Below, one piece after another: positions 35,582-47,710 of a DNA stretch of 64,000 bases. The DNA is from Telopea speciosissima (taxonomy: Eukaryota > Streptophyta > Magnoliopsida > Proteales > Proteaceae). Both the position numbers and the translations under genes were made by a program. Position 1 is the first letter of the stretch. Every line of letters begins with the position of its first letter. The stretch lies in NCBI RefSeq assembly GCF_018873765.1, contig NC_057925.1, forward strand, positions 946,927 to 1,010,926. Reading direction: 5' to 3'. The notes below the pieces were generated by a model, which had not been told where the DNA came from, ran no database searches, and saw nothing but the letters and a program-made list of their open reading frames with translations.

Positions 35582-38508
35582 TGTCACGCCCCTATTCCAG
35601 ACAAGGAATATAATATCATATAAAGGGTGACTAGGACGACGCGTGTCATCCTACTAAACCGCCCGGATCACTGACACAGTGTCCCAACGCACAGTCATAT
35701 CCAATATTAACACAATATAATATTAGAATGCAGAAAAGAGGAATATTACATTCCAAGGATCAGTAGTATTGCGGAAGCGTATAAATCGAATAGTTACAAG
35801 ATGTTCAAAGCTAGATGATAAATACAGTAATTAGTTACATTTCCAATGACCATCTAATAACTATCAAAAATGGTATTACAGTAAGTATTTCACCATAGGC
35901 CTTAGCCTCAAAAGTGATCAAAAAGGGATCGAGTCCCGAATATCCTCACGGCCCGTAGGCACAATCATCGCAAGGACACCCGTCGCCATGTTCCTCAAAC
36001 ACGGCCTCTGGTTCCTCCTCACCGATCTCATCGTATCCCGAGGGCTGAACTCCAAGTCCCGCGAGATATCCGTCACCTACATCATAATCTAAAAAGTGTG
36101 TGCACGAGGGGGTTAGCTCCACTGAGCCAGTGAGGGGATGGGAATGCACAAACACGCAATTCACATAGTCCAATGATGCATGCACATGTTAAGTCCATTT
36201 TTCCACCTAACAAACAACTAAGTCAATGGCATATGCTACTGTGACAACTCGGGAGACACGGGGTCACTTAACTTATCGCCACAATGAAACCTCAATTGTC
36301 ACGTGGGACCTACGCCGATCGAAGCCTCCAAGACCACTCGGTGGCGGACCCACGATAACCAATACTACCATGTGGCCTCTCCCACCTCCACGAGAATCCG
36401 GTGTCGATTACCCAACACCTAAACCCCTGTTGGTAAGGGTCGTAGCATAAGGGTGTGAAATCCTAGCCACAATATACTACATGCAAGTCCTATCGTCCCG
36501 AGAGGTAATCGGGCGCATCAACTTTTCATCCGGTTTAGTGCCCGGTTACGCCGCGACACGGCGCATCTGATTCAACATGACATTCAACAAAATTTCTTCA
36601 TAAATGTATATAGTGTTCGGGTTCCGTACCCCCACCGAGACCCATCAAGGTACCACATTGCCAATCAACATTATAACAATTGTGTATAAGAGTATGCAAT
36701 ATGCACAAACATGCTTATTAATTATAATGATTGCATAATATATAATGCAATAATAATAACAAGCCCAAACGACCAAACCCACTCACTACGTATACGCCAA
36801 GCACCACGATTATCAGTTGTCGCCTCGATCAAGCAATAAGCCACAAAAGTGAATATATTAACCTATACAAAGAGTGGAATAAGGTTAAACGAGCAAAAGG
36901 AAAGGATCCCCAAAAGGTCTCCCATAAACACTTAAGTATAAGGTTTCGGAAACAAAGTGGTTGCAGGAGTGGTTTCATGCCCAAATTCTGCAACCACATG
37001 TAAATCCTAGAAAACCGGGGGTTCGGGACAGTTTTAGTCAAGGTCGGATGCGAGATGTGGTTTCAGAAAACTAAAACCGAGTGTAAATCCGACCTTCACA
37101 GGGACTCAGGACAATTTTGGTCAAGGTCGGATGCAGATGTGGTTTCAGAAAACTGAAACCGAGTGTAAATCTGACCTTCACAGGGACTCAGGATAATTTT
37201 GGTCAAGGTCGGATGCAGATGTGGTTTCAGAAAACTAAAACCGAGTGTAAATCCGACCTTCACAGAATCCTTCGCGGGAAGGTAATTTCAGGTGGTTTCT
37301 TGCAGGTCTGAACCCACATGTAAACCCTCACACCTTCAGGTCCAAAATCCGAAGGATTCCCCTCCAAGGACCCCATTTCAAGTGGTTTTAAAGCACAAGG
37401 ACTTCTAGAAAACTCCATCCTAAGCTCATTAGGGTCCAACCTTAAATCTCTCAAATGGCAATGAGAACCCTCACATTAGAGCTCATAATGGAGTGAAATA
37501 ACTCCACCATAGCTTGGCTTTAAAGCTCCATCGACTCCCTAGGTTCCAAGAGAGATCTAGGTCAATCTCTCCCATTACCCAACCCCTTTTAAAATCCAAA
37601 ATAGAAGAAGGAAGAAGGTTCAATAGCTTACCTACCCCCAAGATGAGAGCTCCACGATTTATGGCCCAAAAGATGGGGTCTCCACCTTCCTCCAAGCCTC
37701 TCCCTCCTTCCTCTTTCTCTTCCTCTCCTCTTTCTCTCCTCTTTCTCTCCTCCACGATTTAGGGTAGAAGAGGATGATGAAGGAGAAGTAATGTTCTCTC
37801 TCTCCCTCATGGACTCATTTATAATAAATGGGTATTTGGGTACCTCTAGTCAAATGGGTCATGAGGCCTAATGGGTCAACCCATTAGTCCTATGTGGATA
37901 AGTGGATGGAATAACGCATCATTGGGTCAATAGGTTATATGGGCCTGCCCACAACCTCAATTAGGGAAAAGCCCATTCTTAGATGGGTTCATATGACATG
38001 GGTATAAGTCCCCAATGTACTTCCTAAAGGTACGCGGGACCCGAACTTAAATTATTCCCTTCTCTCATGAAATAGCTCGAGCGGTTCAAGCCCGGACCCG
38101 CACTTTGAGGTTACCAAGGGAAGAATAATTAATAAGTCTTGAGGCTAGAACTTACTTTTCCCCTGTCATGGTTTATTACCCATGACCCCGAACAGCTTCG
38201 CCACGGCAATGCTAAGCTCATCACCGAACGAATTATCCAACTGAGGTGACGGTCCAGGATGCTCTCTCCTGAACTCCTCGCTTCCCGGACTGGTACTTGA
38301 AGGGTAATCGACGAAGTCGCCGTCAATGAACTTTTCCCACTGGCGGTTGAGGAATCTTTCCTCCACAGGCAAACCCGTGCTGTGGTCAACGATTTTGTAG
38401 CTAGGTTTGACCATCATGGAGAACAGGTCACCAGCATACATGGCAGCGGTATCTACACGTCACGAGAAGAAATGATATTTAATTATATCCCGGGGTACGG
38501 GTATAACA
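35582..38508 (-). repeat. 3' LTR of the inner Ty3 element
   Basis: 2927 bp, a direct repeat of 46244-49180. In element sense it starts TGTTATACCC and ends GGGGCGTGACA. The copies are close to identical, with differences concentrated in GC-rich spots and one-base indels. Pol runs about 26 bp into this LTR before its stop. Confidence 0.93.
37038..37262. repeat. 82-bp self-complementary tandem array in the 3' LTR
   Basis: Three units spaced 83 and 82 bp apart (starts at 37038, 37121 and 37203). Each unit contains AAGGTCGGAT...ATCCGACCTT around an inner GGTTTCAG/CTGAAACC pair, so each can fold into one long imperfect hairpin. In two of the three units the inner right arm has an A instead of G (CTAAAACC). 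Confidence 0.85.
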
Positions 38509-41500
38509 TCCCCCCCACCTTATAAGAAATTTCGTCCTCGAAATTTGATGTACCTTGTAGATAGGCAAGAAAAGGGTATTTCGCCCGCATCTCTACCTCT
38601 GCCTCCCAAGAAGCTTCCTCTTCCGGATGGTTGCACCATTTTATCTTCACATAATAAATGGGCCGGTTGCGAAGATGAACAACCTTGCTGTCCAAAATCT
38701 TTTTAGGCAGCTCTTTATAGGACATGTCGGCCGCAAGTTCTGGTGGTTCATGCGTCAATACATGGCTTGGATCATGGACATACTTCCTCAACATGGATAC
38801 GTGGAAGACGTCGTGCACACCTTCTAAAGATGGAGGGAGTGCTAACCGATATGCCACTGGTCCAATCCGTGCAAGGATCTCAAAAGGTCCTATAAATCTC
38901 GGACTCGCTTGCCCTTCTTCTTGAAACGCATCACCCCTTTGGAGGGTGATACCTTAAGGAACACTTTATCGCCAATAGTGAACTCAAGGTCTTTCCGCCT
39001 CAAGTCCGCATAACCCTTCGCTGGGATCGAGCCGCCTTGATCCGCTCACGAATCAAGTCCACCTTCTCGCATGTTGCCTGAATCAACTCGGGTCCAAGAA
39101 TACGCCGTTCACCTACTTCGTCCCAATATAACGGTGTCCGACACTTCTTCCCATACTGAGCCTCAAACGGTGCCATGCCTATAGTAGCCTGGTAACTGTT
39201 ATTGTAAGCAAACTCAATAAGTGAGAGATGCTCGTCCCAGCTGCCCTGCATATCAATGGCACAAGCTCGGAGCATATCTTCCAATGTCTGAATAGTCCTC
39301 TCCGACTGTCCGTCGGTTTGAGGGTGGAAGGCTGTACTAAAACTCAACAGTGTACCCATTGCCTTCTGAAAACCCCCCCCAGAACTTAGATGTAAATCTG
39401 GGATCCCGATCGGAGATGATGCTGACAGGAACTCCGTGTAGACGAACTACATTATCAATGTACAAGCGAGCCAGCTTGTCCATCGAATAGGTAATCTTCA
39501 TGGGGATGAAGTGAGCCGTCTTTGTCAATCTGTCAACGACAACCCATATGGTATCGACACCTCTAGGCGTGCGGGGCAACCCGGTGACAAAATCCATGGT
39601 AACATGCTCCCACTTCCACTCTGGAACAGGCAATGACTATAAGAGGCCATGAGGTCGCTGTCTGTCCGCCTTCACCTGCTGACAAGTAAGACATTTTGCC
39701 ACATACTCAGCCACATCCCTCTTCATTCCACTCCACCAGTAATATTCCTTCAGATCTCTATACATCTTCGTACTACCTGGATGAATAGAATAGGGAGAGT
39801 CATGGGCCTCAGCTAACACTTCCTTCCTCAACTGAGGGTTACTAGGAACACATAGCCGTTGTCTGAACATGAGAACACCACTCTCTGTTAAAGTAAAATC
39901 CAGTTCCCGCTGCGTGTCCCCCTTGATAGCCTCAATAACCTTTTGAATCTCCTCATCAGAAGCCTGGGCTGATTGAATTCGCCCTACCAGTGTGGATTGT
40001 ACTGATAAAGCTGATAGAGATAAGGTAACACCATCAACCAGTAATTCCAGGTCCATCCTTCTAGCTTCCTCGATGAGTTTCTCACTGGCTGCTAGTGATG
40101 CGGTGACAAGGACCGAGATTTCCGGCTCAGTGCATCCGCTACTACATTTGCCTTGCCTGGGTGGTAATGGATAGTACAATCATAATCTTTCAACAACTCC
40201 AACCACCGTCGCTGCCTCATATTGAGCTCCTTTTGTGTAAAGAAGTATTTGAGGCTCTTGTGATCACTGTATATTTCGCTCTTCTCACCATATAAATAAT
40301 GTCTCCAGATCTTCGAGCGAAAACCACTGACAAGCTCCAAATCATGGGTCGGGTAATTCTTCTCATAGTCCTTCAATTGCCAGAAGCATAGGCTACTACC
40401 TTCCCATCTTGCATTAGAACACAACCCAAGCCCAATTTAGATGCATCACTGTAGACTACCATCCCTCCAGTACCATTAGGAATGGTAATCTTGGAGCGAA
40501 AACCAGCCGCTGCTTGAGCTCTTGGAAGCTCTTTTCACGACTATCGGACCACTCGAACTTCACTCCCTTTCGGTCGGTCGTGTCATAGGAGCGGAGAGCC
40601 TTGAGAAGTTCTCAATAAATCTCCGTAATAGCTGACTAGTCCCAGGAAACTACGAATGCTCGCCACATTCTTGGGTATCGCCCGATCAAACTATCGACTT
40701 CACCTTGCCAGGGTCAACCTCTATACCCTTACCGAGAAACAAGGTGTCCCTGAAATGCCACTGTTGTAGCCAAAACTCACACTTACCGAATTTGGCGTAC
40801 AACTCGCGTTTCTCCCTTAGGCGTTGCAATACTAGGCGAAGATGGTCTGCGTGCTCCTCCTCGCTCTTGGAATAGACCAAGATGTCATCAATGAAGACAA
40901 TGACATACTTGTCTAGAACATCGTGGAACACCCGGTTCATCAACTCCATAAAGGCGCGGGGCATTGGTCACCCAAGGACATGACCAAGAACTCATAATGA
41001 CCATAGCGAGATCGAATCTTGTCTTGCGATATCACTATTTCGATCTTCAATCGATGGTACCCTGACCGGAGATCAATTTTCGAGAACACCTTAGCACCCT
41101 GTAGTTGATCGAATAGGTCATCGATCCTAGGCAAAGGATACTGTTCTTGATTGTCAATTTGTTGAGCTCACGGTAGTCAATGCCTGAGACGCATACTACC
41201 GTCCTTCTTTTTCACAAACAACACAGTGCTCCCCAAGGAGATACACTAGGTCTAATGAAACCCTTCTTCAACAGGTCATTCAACTGCTCTTGTAGCTCCT
41301 TTAGCTCGATTGGGGCCATCCTGTAAGGTGCCTTGGATACTCGGGGCTGCACCAGGAATCGAGATCTATCATGAACTCTGTCTCGCGATCCGGTGGCAAC
41401 CGCGTTAGATCCTCGGGAAAGACATCCGGAAAGTCTTTCACCACGCACAACTCTTCCAAAGGCCTGCCTTTGGCTTTAGTGTCTATCACGGATGCTAGAT

Positions 41501-42026
41501 AACACGACATCCCTCTCGCCAACAACCGTACTTGGAGGCGGAGATGATAACCTTCTTGGGTCTCTCCGCCTAGTACCCATAAACACAAACTCTTCACCTT
41601 CACCTGGTTTGAATAGAACCTTCCTCTCGAACAGATTAGGATCGGCTTTGTGAATTGATAGCCAATCCATTCCCAAAATCACATCAAAGTCTTTCATATC
41701 CAGCAGTACTAAGCTTGCTTGAGTCCGTGACCACCCACACATACCGGGCAAGGATCATAAACCGAGTTAAGTTCAACCTTGCTACCCGTTGGTGTGCGAC
41801 TATCGTTTCGGGCCATTAGCTTTGGTTCAATGGACATCTTCTTAGCAAAACTAGGGGACACAAAAGAGTGTGATGCCCCGAATCAAATAAAGCATAAGCG
41901 CCGAGAGCAAACAAGAACGACACGACAAGCAACGGACAACCAATCATAGAAACAAAAGCTATAATATGCACATCTTAAGAGTAGAGTGCATTACCTGTAA
42001 TAACACTCGGATCGGCCTGGGCCTCT
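38483..42026 (-). pseudogene. Ty3 pol: protease, RT, RNase H, integrase, chromodomain; frame-broken
   Basis: Polyprotein region split over several frames. In element order I see a protease remnant (ILGMDWLS, about 41690), RT with [11 protein letters not shown] (about 41060) and the catalytic [10 protein letters not shown] (about 40880), RNase H with [17 protein letters not shown] (about 40120), and the integrase HHCC finger (HDSPYSIHPG...CLTCQQ, about 39800). The integrase core follows, with [15 protein letters not shown] and HPQTDGQSERT (39240-39610). A chromodomain-like segment (YYVKIKWCNHPEEEASWE, about 38650) comes last. One-base frame breaks occur at the gag-pol joint (about 42030) and next to the protease active site (about 41878). 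Further breaks fall within RT (about 40950-41210), between RT and integrase, and at about 39360. Some may be assembly errors. Confidence 0.9.
38509..38520 (-). other. Polypurine tract
   Basis: Directly before the 3' LTR in element sense lies AGGTGGGGGGGA. This is the expected position and composition for the plus-strand primer of reverse transcription. Confidence 0.8.
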
Positions 42027-43325
42027 TCATTTGTCACGAGAATACACCCGACCTTGAGATCTATGGGCCGGAGCAGAAAAAGAGAACGCACACGCCTTGG
42101 CTTGGGGTGCCTTTTGTGTAGCTGCACCTGGAGGACCTATCATCCGAGGATGAGGACAGTCTCGAACCATATGCCCGGACTCCTTGCAATTGTAACATAT
42201 AAGAGTCTGGGAACCATAGTGAGGAGTTGATGTAGGCCTGGGCGCTTGCACCGCCTCTGACCTCCGGGACTGGACCGGAAAAGCAGTAGTGTAGGATCCT
42301 CTCTTTTGGAATTTTGTTGATCCCCTAGGTTCGTGAGAGGTCATGGGTCTTTTACCAGCCTGAATGGCCCTGTAATTCTCTCTCTGCTGGTCCTCAATCA
42401 CCTTAGCGGCCTGGACCGTCTCAGCATAAGTAGGGTACTTGTGTAGCACCACAGAAGTACTAATGCTAGGTCTAAGCCCCTTCTCAAACTTCCTAGCCTT
42501 CACATTCTCGGCCTTCATGTGTACCGGGGCGAAGTAAAACAGCTCCTCAAAAGCTTGCTGGTACTCAAGGACCGATTTGGATCCTTGAAAGAAGCTCATA
42601 AACTCAGACTCCTTCCTATCACGGAAGTTTTGAGGGAAGAAATTTTTGAAGAAGACTTCCTTGAATTGAGCCCAAGTTGCCTCTGGGTGAGTTGCCCAAA
42701 AATGGTCTTTAGAGGAGAGCCACCACGCATCAGAATCACCCCGAAGCTGGTAGGTAGCACACCGGATCTTGTCCGTGTCATTGCACTGTATCACTTCAAA
42801 GATTCTCTCAAGATCCCTTATAAATGTTGCCGGGAAAAAGGAATCATGGGCCATCTTGTAGAAGGTTGGAGGGCGATGTTTCTGAAATCTTTCCGAGATC
42901 CTAGCAGCATCTACCCAAGCCGGAGCCACCGCTTGGACTGGAGGAGTCACTGAAGTGGGAGGTAGAGTAGGTGCTGGCACCTCTTGTGTCAAAGGAATTC
43001 CGGCAGTATCTTGAGCCAGAGGAACACTAGGTACAGCAGAACCCACAGGGGCAGGTGGGGGAGGATTGACTTGCACAGGAGGAGGCACTGGCTGCCTTTC
43101 CCTAACAAAGGCTTGGAACATAGCAGTCATGTTTTGCATAAATTGGCGCTGCTCTTGTTGCGCCTCCCTATGCTCTCGTTCCATGGATTGCAACCTATTG
43201 CTCAACAACGCGGCGACATCCGCATTATTACTAACTGGCGGTGCTACCGGTAGAATCGTATTTGAAGCCTCACCGGCTTCTTCCCTAGCAGGAGAACGGT
43301 TGGCATTTGACCGTGTATTAACCAT
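42027..43325 (-). CDS. Ty3 gag polyprotein, 432 codons, 3' end frame-shifted
   Basis: Structural protein that packages element RNA. The start is MVNTRSN, usual for plant chromovirus gag. A Pro-rich linker occupies about residues 75-140. The retrotransposon gag domain follows at about 160-300 (WWLSSKDHFW, FKNFFPQNFRDRKESEF). A CCHC zinc knuckle, CYNCKESGHMVRDC, lies at about 375-388. A one-base frame change near 42030 gives an early stop where related elements read on into protease. Confidence 0.9.
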   Translation of the reverse strand: MVNTRSNANRSPAREEAGEASNTILPVAPPVSNNADVAALLSNRLQSMEREHREAQQEQRQFMQNMTAMFQAFVRERQPVPPPVQVNPPPPAPVGSAVPSVPLAQDTAGIPLTQEVPAPTLPPTSVTPPVQAVAPAWVDAARISERFQKHRPPTFYKMAHDSFFPATFIRDLERIFEVIQCNDTDKIRCATYQLRGDSDAWWLSSKDHFWATHPEATWAQFKEVFFKNFFPQNFRDRKESEFMSFFQGSKSVLEYQQAFEELFYFAPVHMKAENVKARKFEKGLRPSISTSVVLHKYPTYAETVQAAKVIEDQQRENYRAIQAGKRPMTSHEPRGSTKFQKRGSYTTAFPVQSRRSEAVQAPRPTSTPHYGSQTLICYNCKESGHMVRDCPHPRMIGPPGAATQKAPQAKACAFSFSAPAHRSQGRVYSRDK

Positions 43326-44719
43326 GGTTCACACCTGGTTACAGTCAACACCCACAGTTATAGGCACAATAGCAATATTAAGCAAACCAATCAAAAATCG
43401 ATTTGCAAAGGTAAACACAGGTTACACGAGGGGTAAGGGTAGCAATAATGAGGGTAATAAGCATTAGAAACAAGTTGGTTAAGCAAAACAGGGTCAAAAA
43501 ACCCTTTCTGGCCGGGTCGGATTTACGTGCGGTTTCACTAGGCTGCATCCGAGTGTAAAACCGAGATTCACAGGACCAAAGTCTGGTCTCGGGAAACCGC
43601 GGATTCACAGTCGGTTTCAAAATTTTGCATCCGAGTGTAAAACCGCATGGCCCAAAAACAGAATTTCTAACTCGAAACTCTTTTTCAAAACCCAAATTCC
43701 TATTTCTAAACACCCCCTACGCTCTGGAGAACCCAAAACCGCACTCGTTCCTTGCTCCCTTTCCCTTCTAGGTGGATTTTTGGCACTCCAACCCACTCAT
43801 CAACAGATCCGATCGAGTTCAGGTATGACCTCTTCCCTCTCTATCGATCTATCTCTTTCTCCCTTCGACTTCTCTTATGGAGAAACCCCAAAATCCATTT
43901 CGGGTTTACAAGGTTTGGGTTTTTTTTTTGTTTTCTCCTAGCTATATAGATGGATTTTTGTCCATCCTCCATTCGTTCCCCATCATATGCAACCTAGTTG
44001 AGGTATTTCCCCCAATTTTGCACCTTCACCATGGGTTTGGGTTGGATTTTGGAGAAATCCCAAAACCCTAACCGAAAATTCTATTTCCTTTTTGCCCAAA
44101 TCAAGTTCGGTTTTGCTAGGTAGGCTTGGTGTATATAATTTGGGGTTGTCTCAAGCCATTACTTATTTACTTCTTGCAATTGGAACTTCAAGAATCACAT
44201 CTGAAATTTCCTTTTAGAGATTCAAGCATGATTTACTACAAATTAGCTCCATATATTGCTTGAACTAGATATTTGGTATAAACTTCATGTTCTAGGTATA
44301 ATATGGCCATGTATTTATATTGTTTACTATGCCATTCAACTTCCAAACACAAATCTGAAAATTTCCTCTTTGGATTTCTTAGTATATTGGTTATCCATTC
44401 AGTCCAATTTTGTTTGAACAAATTGCTTGTATGATATAATGCTCTCCAAGCATAATGTGGCCATGTACATTTATTCTCTATGATTGCATCTACATAGTGG
44501 CCATGCATTCCCCTTTTTCCTAACTCCTTAGACCATTCACAACCAAATTTTCTAGTAAATTTCCTGCTGTAATTTGGTTAATCTGTTGTAGGAATCGAGG
44601 TCTAGGTTCTAATTCCTTATCTCCTTTCATTGTATAACTGCTTAGACCTTAATATCCAAGCATGGACTTAATATGTTTCTGTATTCTTGGCCTTCCTTGG
44701 TTGCAGGTTAGGGAAGTAA
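43326..44719. promoter_or_regulatory. Divergent leader between gag (minus) and the antisense ORF (plus)
   Basis: 1.4 kb separates the two opposite start codons. At about 43510-43650 there are two diverged copies of the LTR hairpin module (GGTCGGATTTACGTGCGGTTT and CCGAGTGTAAAACCG words). On the plus strand a good donor, TTCAG/GTATGACC (about 43822), and an acceptor, TGGTTGCAG/GTTAGG (about 44706), suggest an 880-bp 5' UTR intron ahead of the ATG at 44720. The role as a promoter is inferred. Confidence 0.45.
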
Positions 44720-45868
44720 ATGGCTCCTAGAACAAGGCGTGCACGGGCCGAACAAGCTGCCCCAGCTGCTTTGGATGCACTATGGTTCCAAGACCTAGAG
44801 AAACAGGAGATGTACCAAGACCACTTTCGCTTTAAGAGTATCTTGGAGGGGAGAGATGTGGTACTGGAAGACCTCAAGGCCTACAAAGTAGGGCCGAGAT
44901 TTGAAGCACTGGGGTGGTCCAACCTCCTCAACCTTCCAGAGCCATTCTATCCCAAGCTCATTCGTCACTTCTACGCCAACCTGCACACCGAGAACCTAGG
45001 CACGCGAGATTACCGGATCATCTCTTATGTCAAGGGAGTCACCATATCCTTCACAGGGGCACAGTTGGCAGGCATCCTCAATGTAGCTATCTGGGGAGAG
45101 AAGACCTACTGCGCTCCATGGAAGAATCCCTACTCCTTTCTCAGGAGAGAGGCATACAGGGAATTATACAGGGAGCTTACACGTGGGGCATTCGAGAAGA
45201 AAGTGCCTGAGACTTCTTTTGCTAATTCTCCCAGGATATTGAGCCGGATTGTACAGCACAACATCGTGCCTATAGCAGGTCACCGCACCATGCCTTCCAT
45301 CTTCGTAGGCTATGTGGCCTATCACCTCTACAAAGGCATTCCCATCTGCCTGCCCTACATTATCATGCGGACAATGGATCATGCGGGGCGAAATCCCAGG
45401 AAGAACTTAGATTTACCCTATGGGAGGTTGCTCACCACTATTTTCCAGCATTTTGGAGTTGACTTGAGTGAGGAGGATCAAGACTTAACCGAAGATCCAC
45501 CTCTAGATCGTAATGCAGTGGCGAGGATGCGAATTGCGATGGATGCATATAGTGATGGGGAGCCATTGGTCCCAGCAGAGGGCCACGGGCCTGAGCCTCA
45601 GGTACAGGAGCCTCCTCCTCCGCCGGCTGTGCATGCGGCCTCTTCATCCGGCACTGCTCCTAGTGGGTCAGACATCGATAGGATTCTTGCAGCTTTGGGC
45701 CAGATGAGCACCAGCATGGCTCAGGGGTTTGAAGGAGTGAACACTAGGCTCGATGCATCAGACAGACGCATGGAGAGCTTCGAGCAGCAGATGGAGGACT
45801 TGCACTCCTACCTCCATGATGAGGGCACAGAGGATGAGCCCAGTAGTGATGATGAGATGGAGCAGTAG
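44720..45868 (+). CDS. Antisense extra ORF of the Ty3 element, plant-transposon-protein-like, 382 aa
   Basis: An uninterrupted frame on the strand opposite to gag-pol, between the 5' LTR and gag. The start is MAPRTRRARAEQ, a basic N-terminus. Residues about 60-200 (FYPKLIRHFYANLHTENLG, then YVKGVTISFTGAQLAGILNV) look like the domain often annotated as putative plant transposon protein (PF20167, from memory). It is followed by a Pro-rich linker (PPPPP at about 300), a heptad-like coiled coil (about 325-365: MSTSMAQGFEGVNTRLDAS) and a very acidic tail (EDEPSSDDEMEQ). No enzymatic motif is visible and the molecular function is unknown. It is intact although pol is broken. Confidence 0.8.
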   Translation: MAPRTRRARAEQAAPAALDALWFQDLEKQEMYQDHFRFKSILEGRDVVLEDLKAYKVGPRFEALGWSNLLNLPEPFYPKLIRHFYANLHTENLGTRDYRIISYVKGVTISFTGAQLAGILNVAIWGEKTYCAPWKNPYSFLRREAYRELYRELTRGAFEKKVPETSFANSPRILSRIVQHNIVPIAGHRTMPSIFVGYVAYHLYKGIPICLPYIIMRTMDHAGRNPRKNLDLPYGRLLTTIFQHFGVDLSEEDQDLTEDPPLDRNAVARMRIAMDAYSDGEPLVPAEGHGPEPQVQEPPPPPAVHAASSSGTAPSGSDIDRILAALGQMSTSMAQGFEGVNTRLDASDRRMESFEQQMEDLHSYLHDEGTEDEPSSDDEMEQ

Positions 45869-46228
45869 ACCTCCTGTCCATTCCCACCATGCTCTCTATG
45901 GACTCCTAGCTATTTATCTTACCATGTAGTAAATTTTTTTTTCTTTTTCTTGGTTGTAAGAATTTGAAGTCTACAGTTCAGCTGAATTTTGTTGTAATCA
46001 CTCATTTGGCTTATGGAAAATGTATTCACAGCTGGAATTAAGGAATATATATATAAATATATACACATGTCTTTCCTTCCACTGTCGTCTATTATTTGCT
46101 ATTGTCTTCGGCTTTCTCCCTAACATTCGCACACATTCCAATTATGCATTGTTAGAAGCTTTTACTTTAGCAACCTATTGTGTAGAGTAAATCACAATTC
46201 CGCTAGATCGTGGTGGTGCAGAGCATCC
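45869..46228. other. 3' flank of the antisense ORF / element leader
   Basis: It contains TTGTAATCACTC and AT-rich TATATATATAAATATATAC phrases consistent with a 3' UTR and polyadenylation region for the plus-strand ORF. In gag-pol sense it is the untranslated leader just after the primer-binding site. Confidence 0.4.
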
Positions 46229-46240
46229 GGCTCGATACCA
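46229..46240 (-). other. Primer-binding site, initiator Met tRNA type
   Basis: Three bases inside the 5' LTR end, the minus strand reads TGGTATCGAGCC. The common plant site complementary to initiator tRNA-Met is TGGTATCAGAGC, so this copy lacks one A. Position and the first seven matching bases make the assignment secure. Confidence 0.8.
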
Positions 46241-47710
46241 CGTTGTCACGCCCTATTCCAGATAAGGAATATAATATCATATAAAGGGTGACTAGGACGA
46301 CGCGTGTCATCCTACTAAACCGCCCGGATCACTGACACAGTGTCCCAACGCACAGTCATATCCAATATTAACACAATATAATATTAGAATGCGAGAAAAG
46401 AGGAATATTACATTCCAAGGATCGGTAGTATTGCGAAGCGTATAAATCGAATAGTTACAAGATGTTCAAAGCTAGATGATAAATACAAGAATTAGTTACA
46501 TTTCCAATGACCATCTAATAACTATCAAAAATGGTATTACGAAGAAGTATTTCACCATAGGCCTTAGCCTCAAAAGTGATCAAAAAGGGATCGAGTCCCG
46601 AATATCCTCACGGCCCGTAGGCACAATCATCGCAAGGACACCCGTCGCCATGTTCCTCAAACACGGCCTCTGGTTCCTCCTCACCGATCTCATCGTATCC
46701 CGAGGGCTGAACTCCAAGTCCCGCGAGATATCCGTCACCGCATCATAATCTAAAAAGTGTGTACACGAGGGGTTAGCTCCACCGAGCAGTGAGGGGATGG
46801 GAATGCACAAACACGCAATTCACATAGTCCAATGATGCATGCACATGTTAAGTCCATTTTTCCACCTAACAAACAACTAAGTCAATGGCATATGCTACTG
46901 TGACAACTCGGGAGACACTGTGGGTCACTTAACTTATCGCCACAATGAAACCTCAATTGTCACGTGGGACCTACGCCGATCGAAGCCTCCAAGACCACTC
47001 GGTGGCGGACTCGATAATCAATACTACCATGATCGGCCTCTCCCACCTCCACGTAATCCGGTACGATTACCCAACACCTAAACCCCTGTTGGTAAGGGTC
47101 GTAGCATAAGGGTGTGAAATCCTAGCCACAATATACTACATGCAAGTCCTATCGTCCCGAGAGGTAATCCGGGCGCATCAACTTTTCATCTGGTTTAGTG
47201 TCCGGTTACCAGCACGGCACGGCGCATACAGTTCAACATGACATTCAACAAAATTTCTTCATAAATGTATATAGTGTTCGGGGTTCCGGCACCGGTACCC
47301 ACCGGCACCGAGACCCATCAAGGTACCACATTGCCAATCAACATTATAACAATTGTGTATAAGAGTATGCAATATGCACAAACATGCTTATTAATTATAA
47401 TGATTGCATAATATATAATGCAATAATAATAACAAGCCCAAACGACCAAACCCACTCACTACGTATACGCCAAGCACCACGATTATCAGTTGTCGCCTCG
47501 ATCAAGCAATAAGCCACAAAAGTGAATATATTAACCTATACAAAGAGTGGAATAAGGTTAAACGAGCGAAAGGAAAGGATCCCCAAAAGGTCTCCCATAA
47601 ACACTTAAGTATAAGGTTTCGGAAACAAAGTGGTTGCAGGAGTGGTTTCATGCCCAAATTCTGCAACCACATGTAAATCCTAGGAAACCGGGGGTTCGGG
47701 ACAGTTTTAG

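Noticed and set aside
35946..36185. 79-codon frame in the LTR, also at 50247-50486
   Set aside because: Present in two LTR copies but shifted in the third; more likely chance openness of LTR sequence than a gene.
42519..42953. 144-codon plus-strand frame
   Set aside because: It is the antisense shadow of gag, whose domains are clear on the minus strand.
44914..45210. Second plus-strand frame inside the antisense ORF
   Set aside because: Overlapping frame of the 382-codon ORF with biased composition; no independent support.
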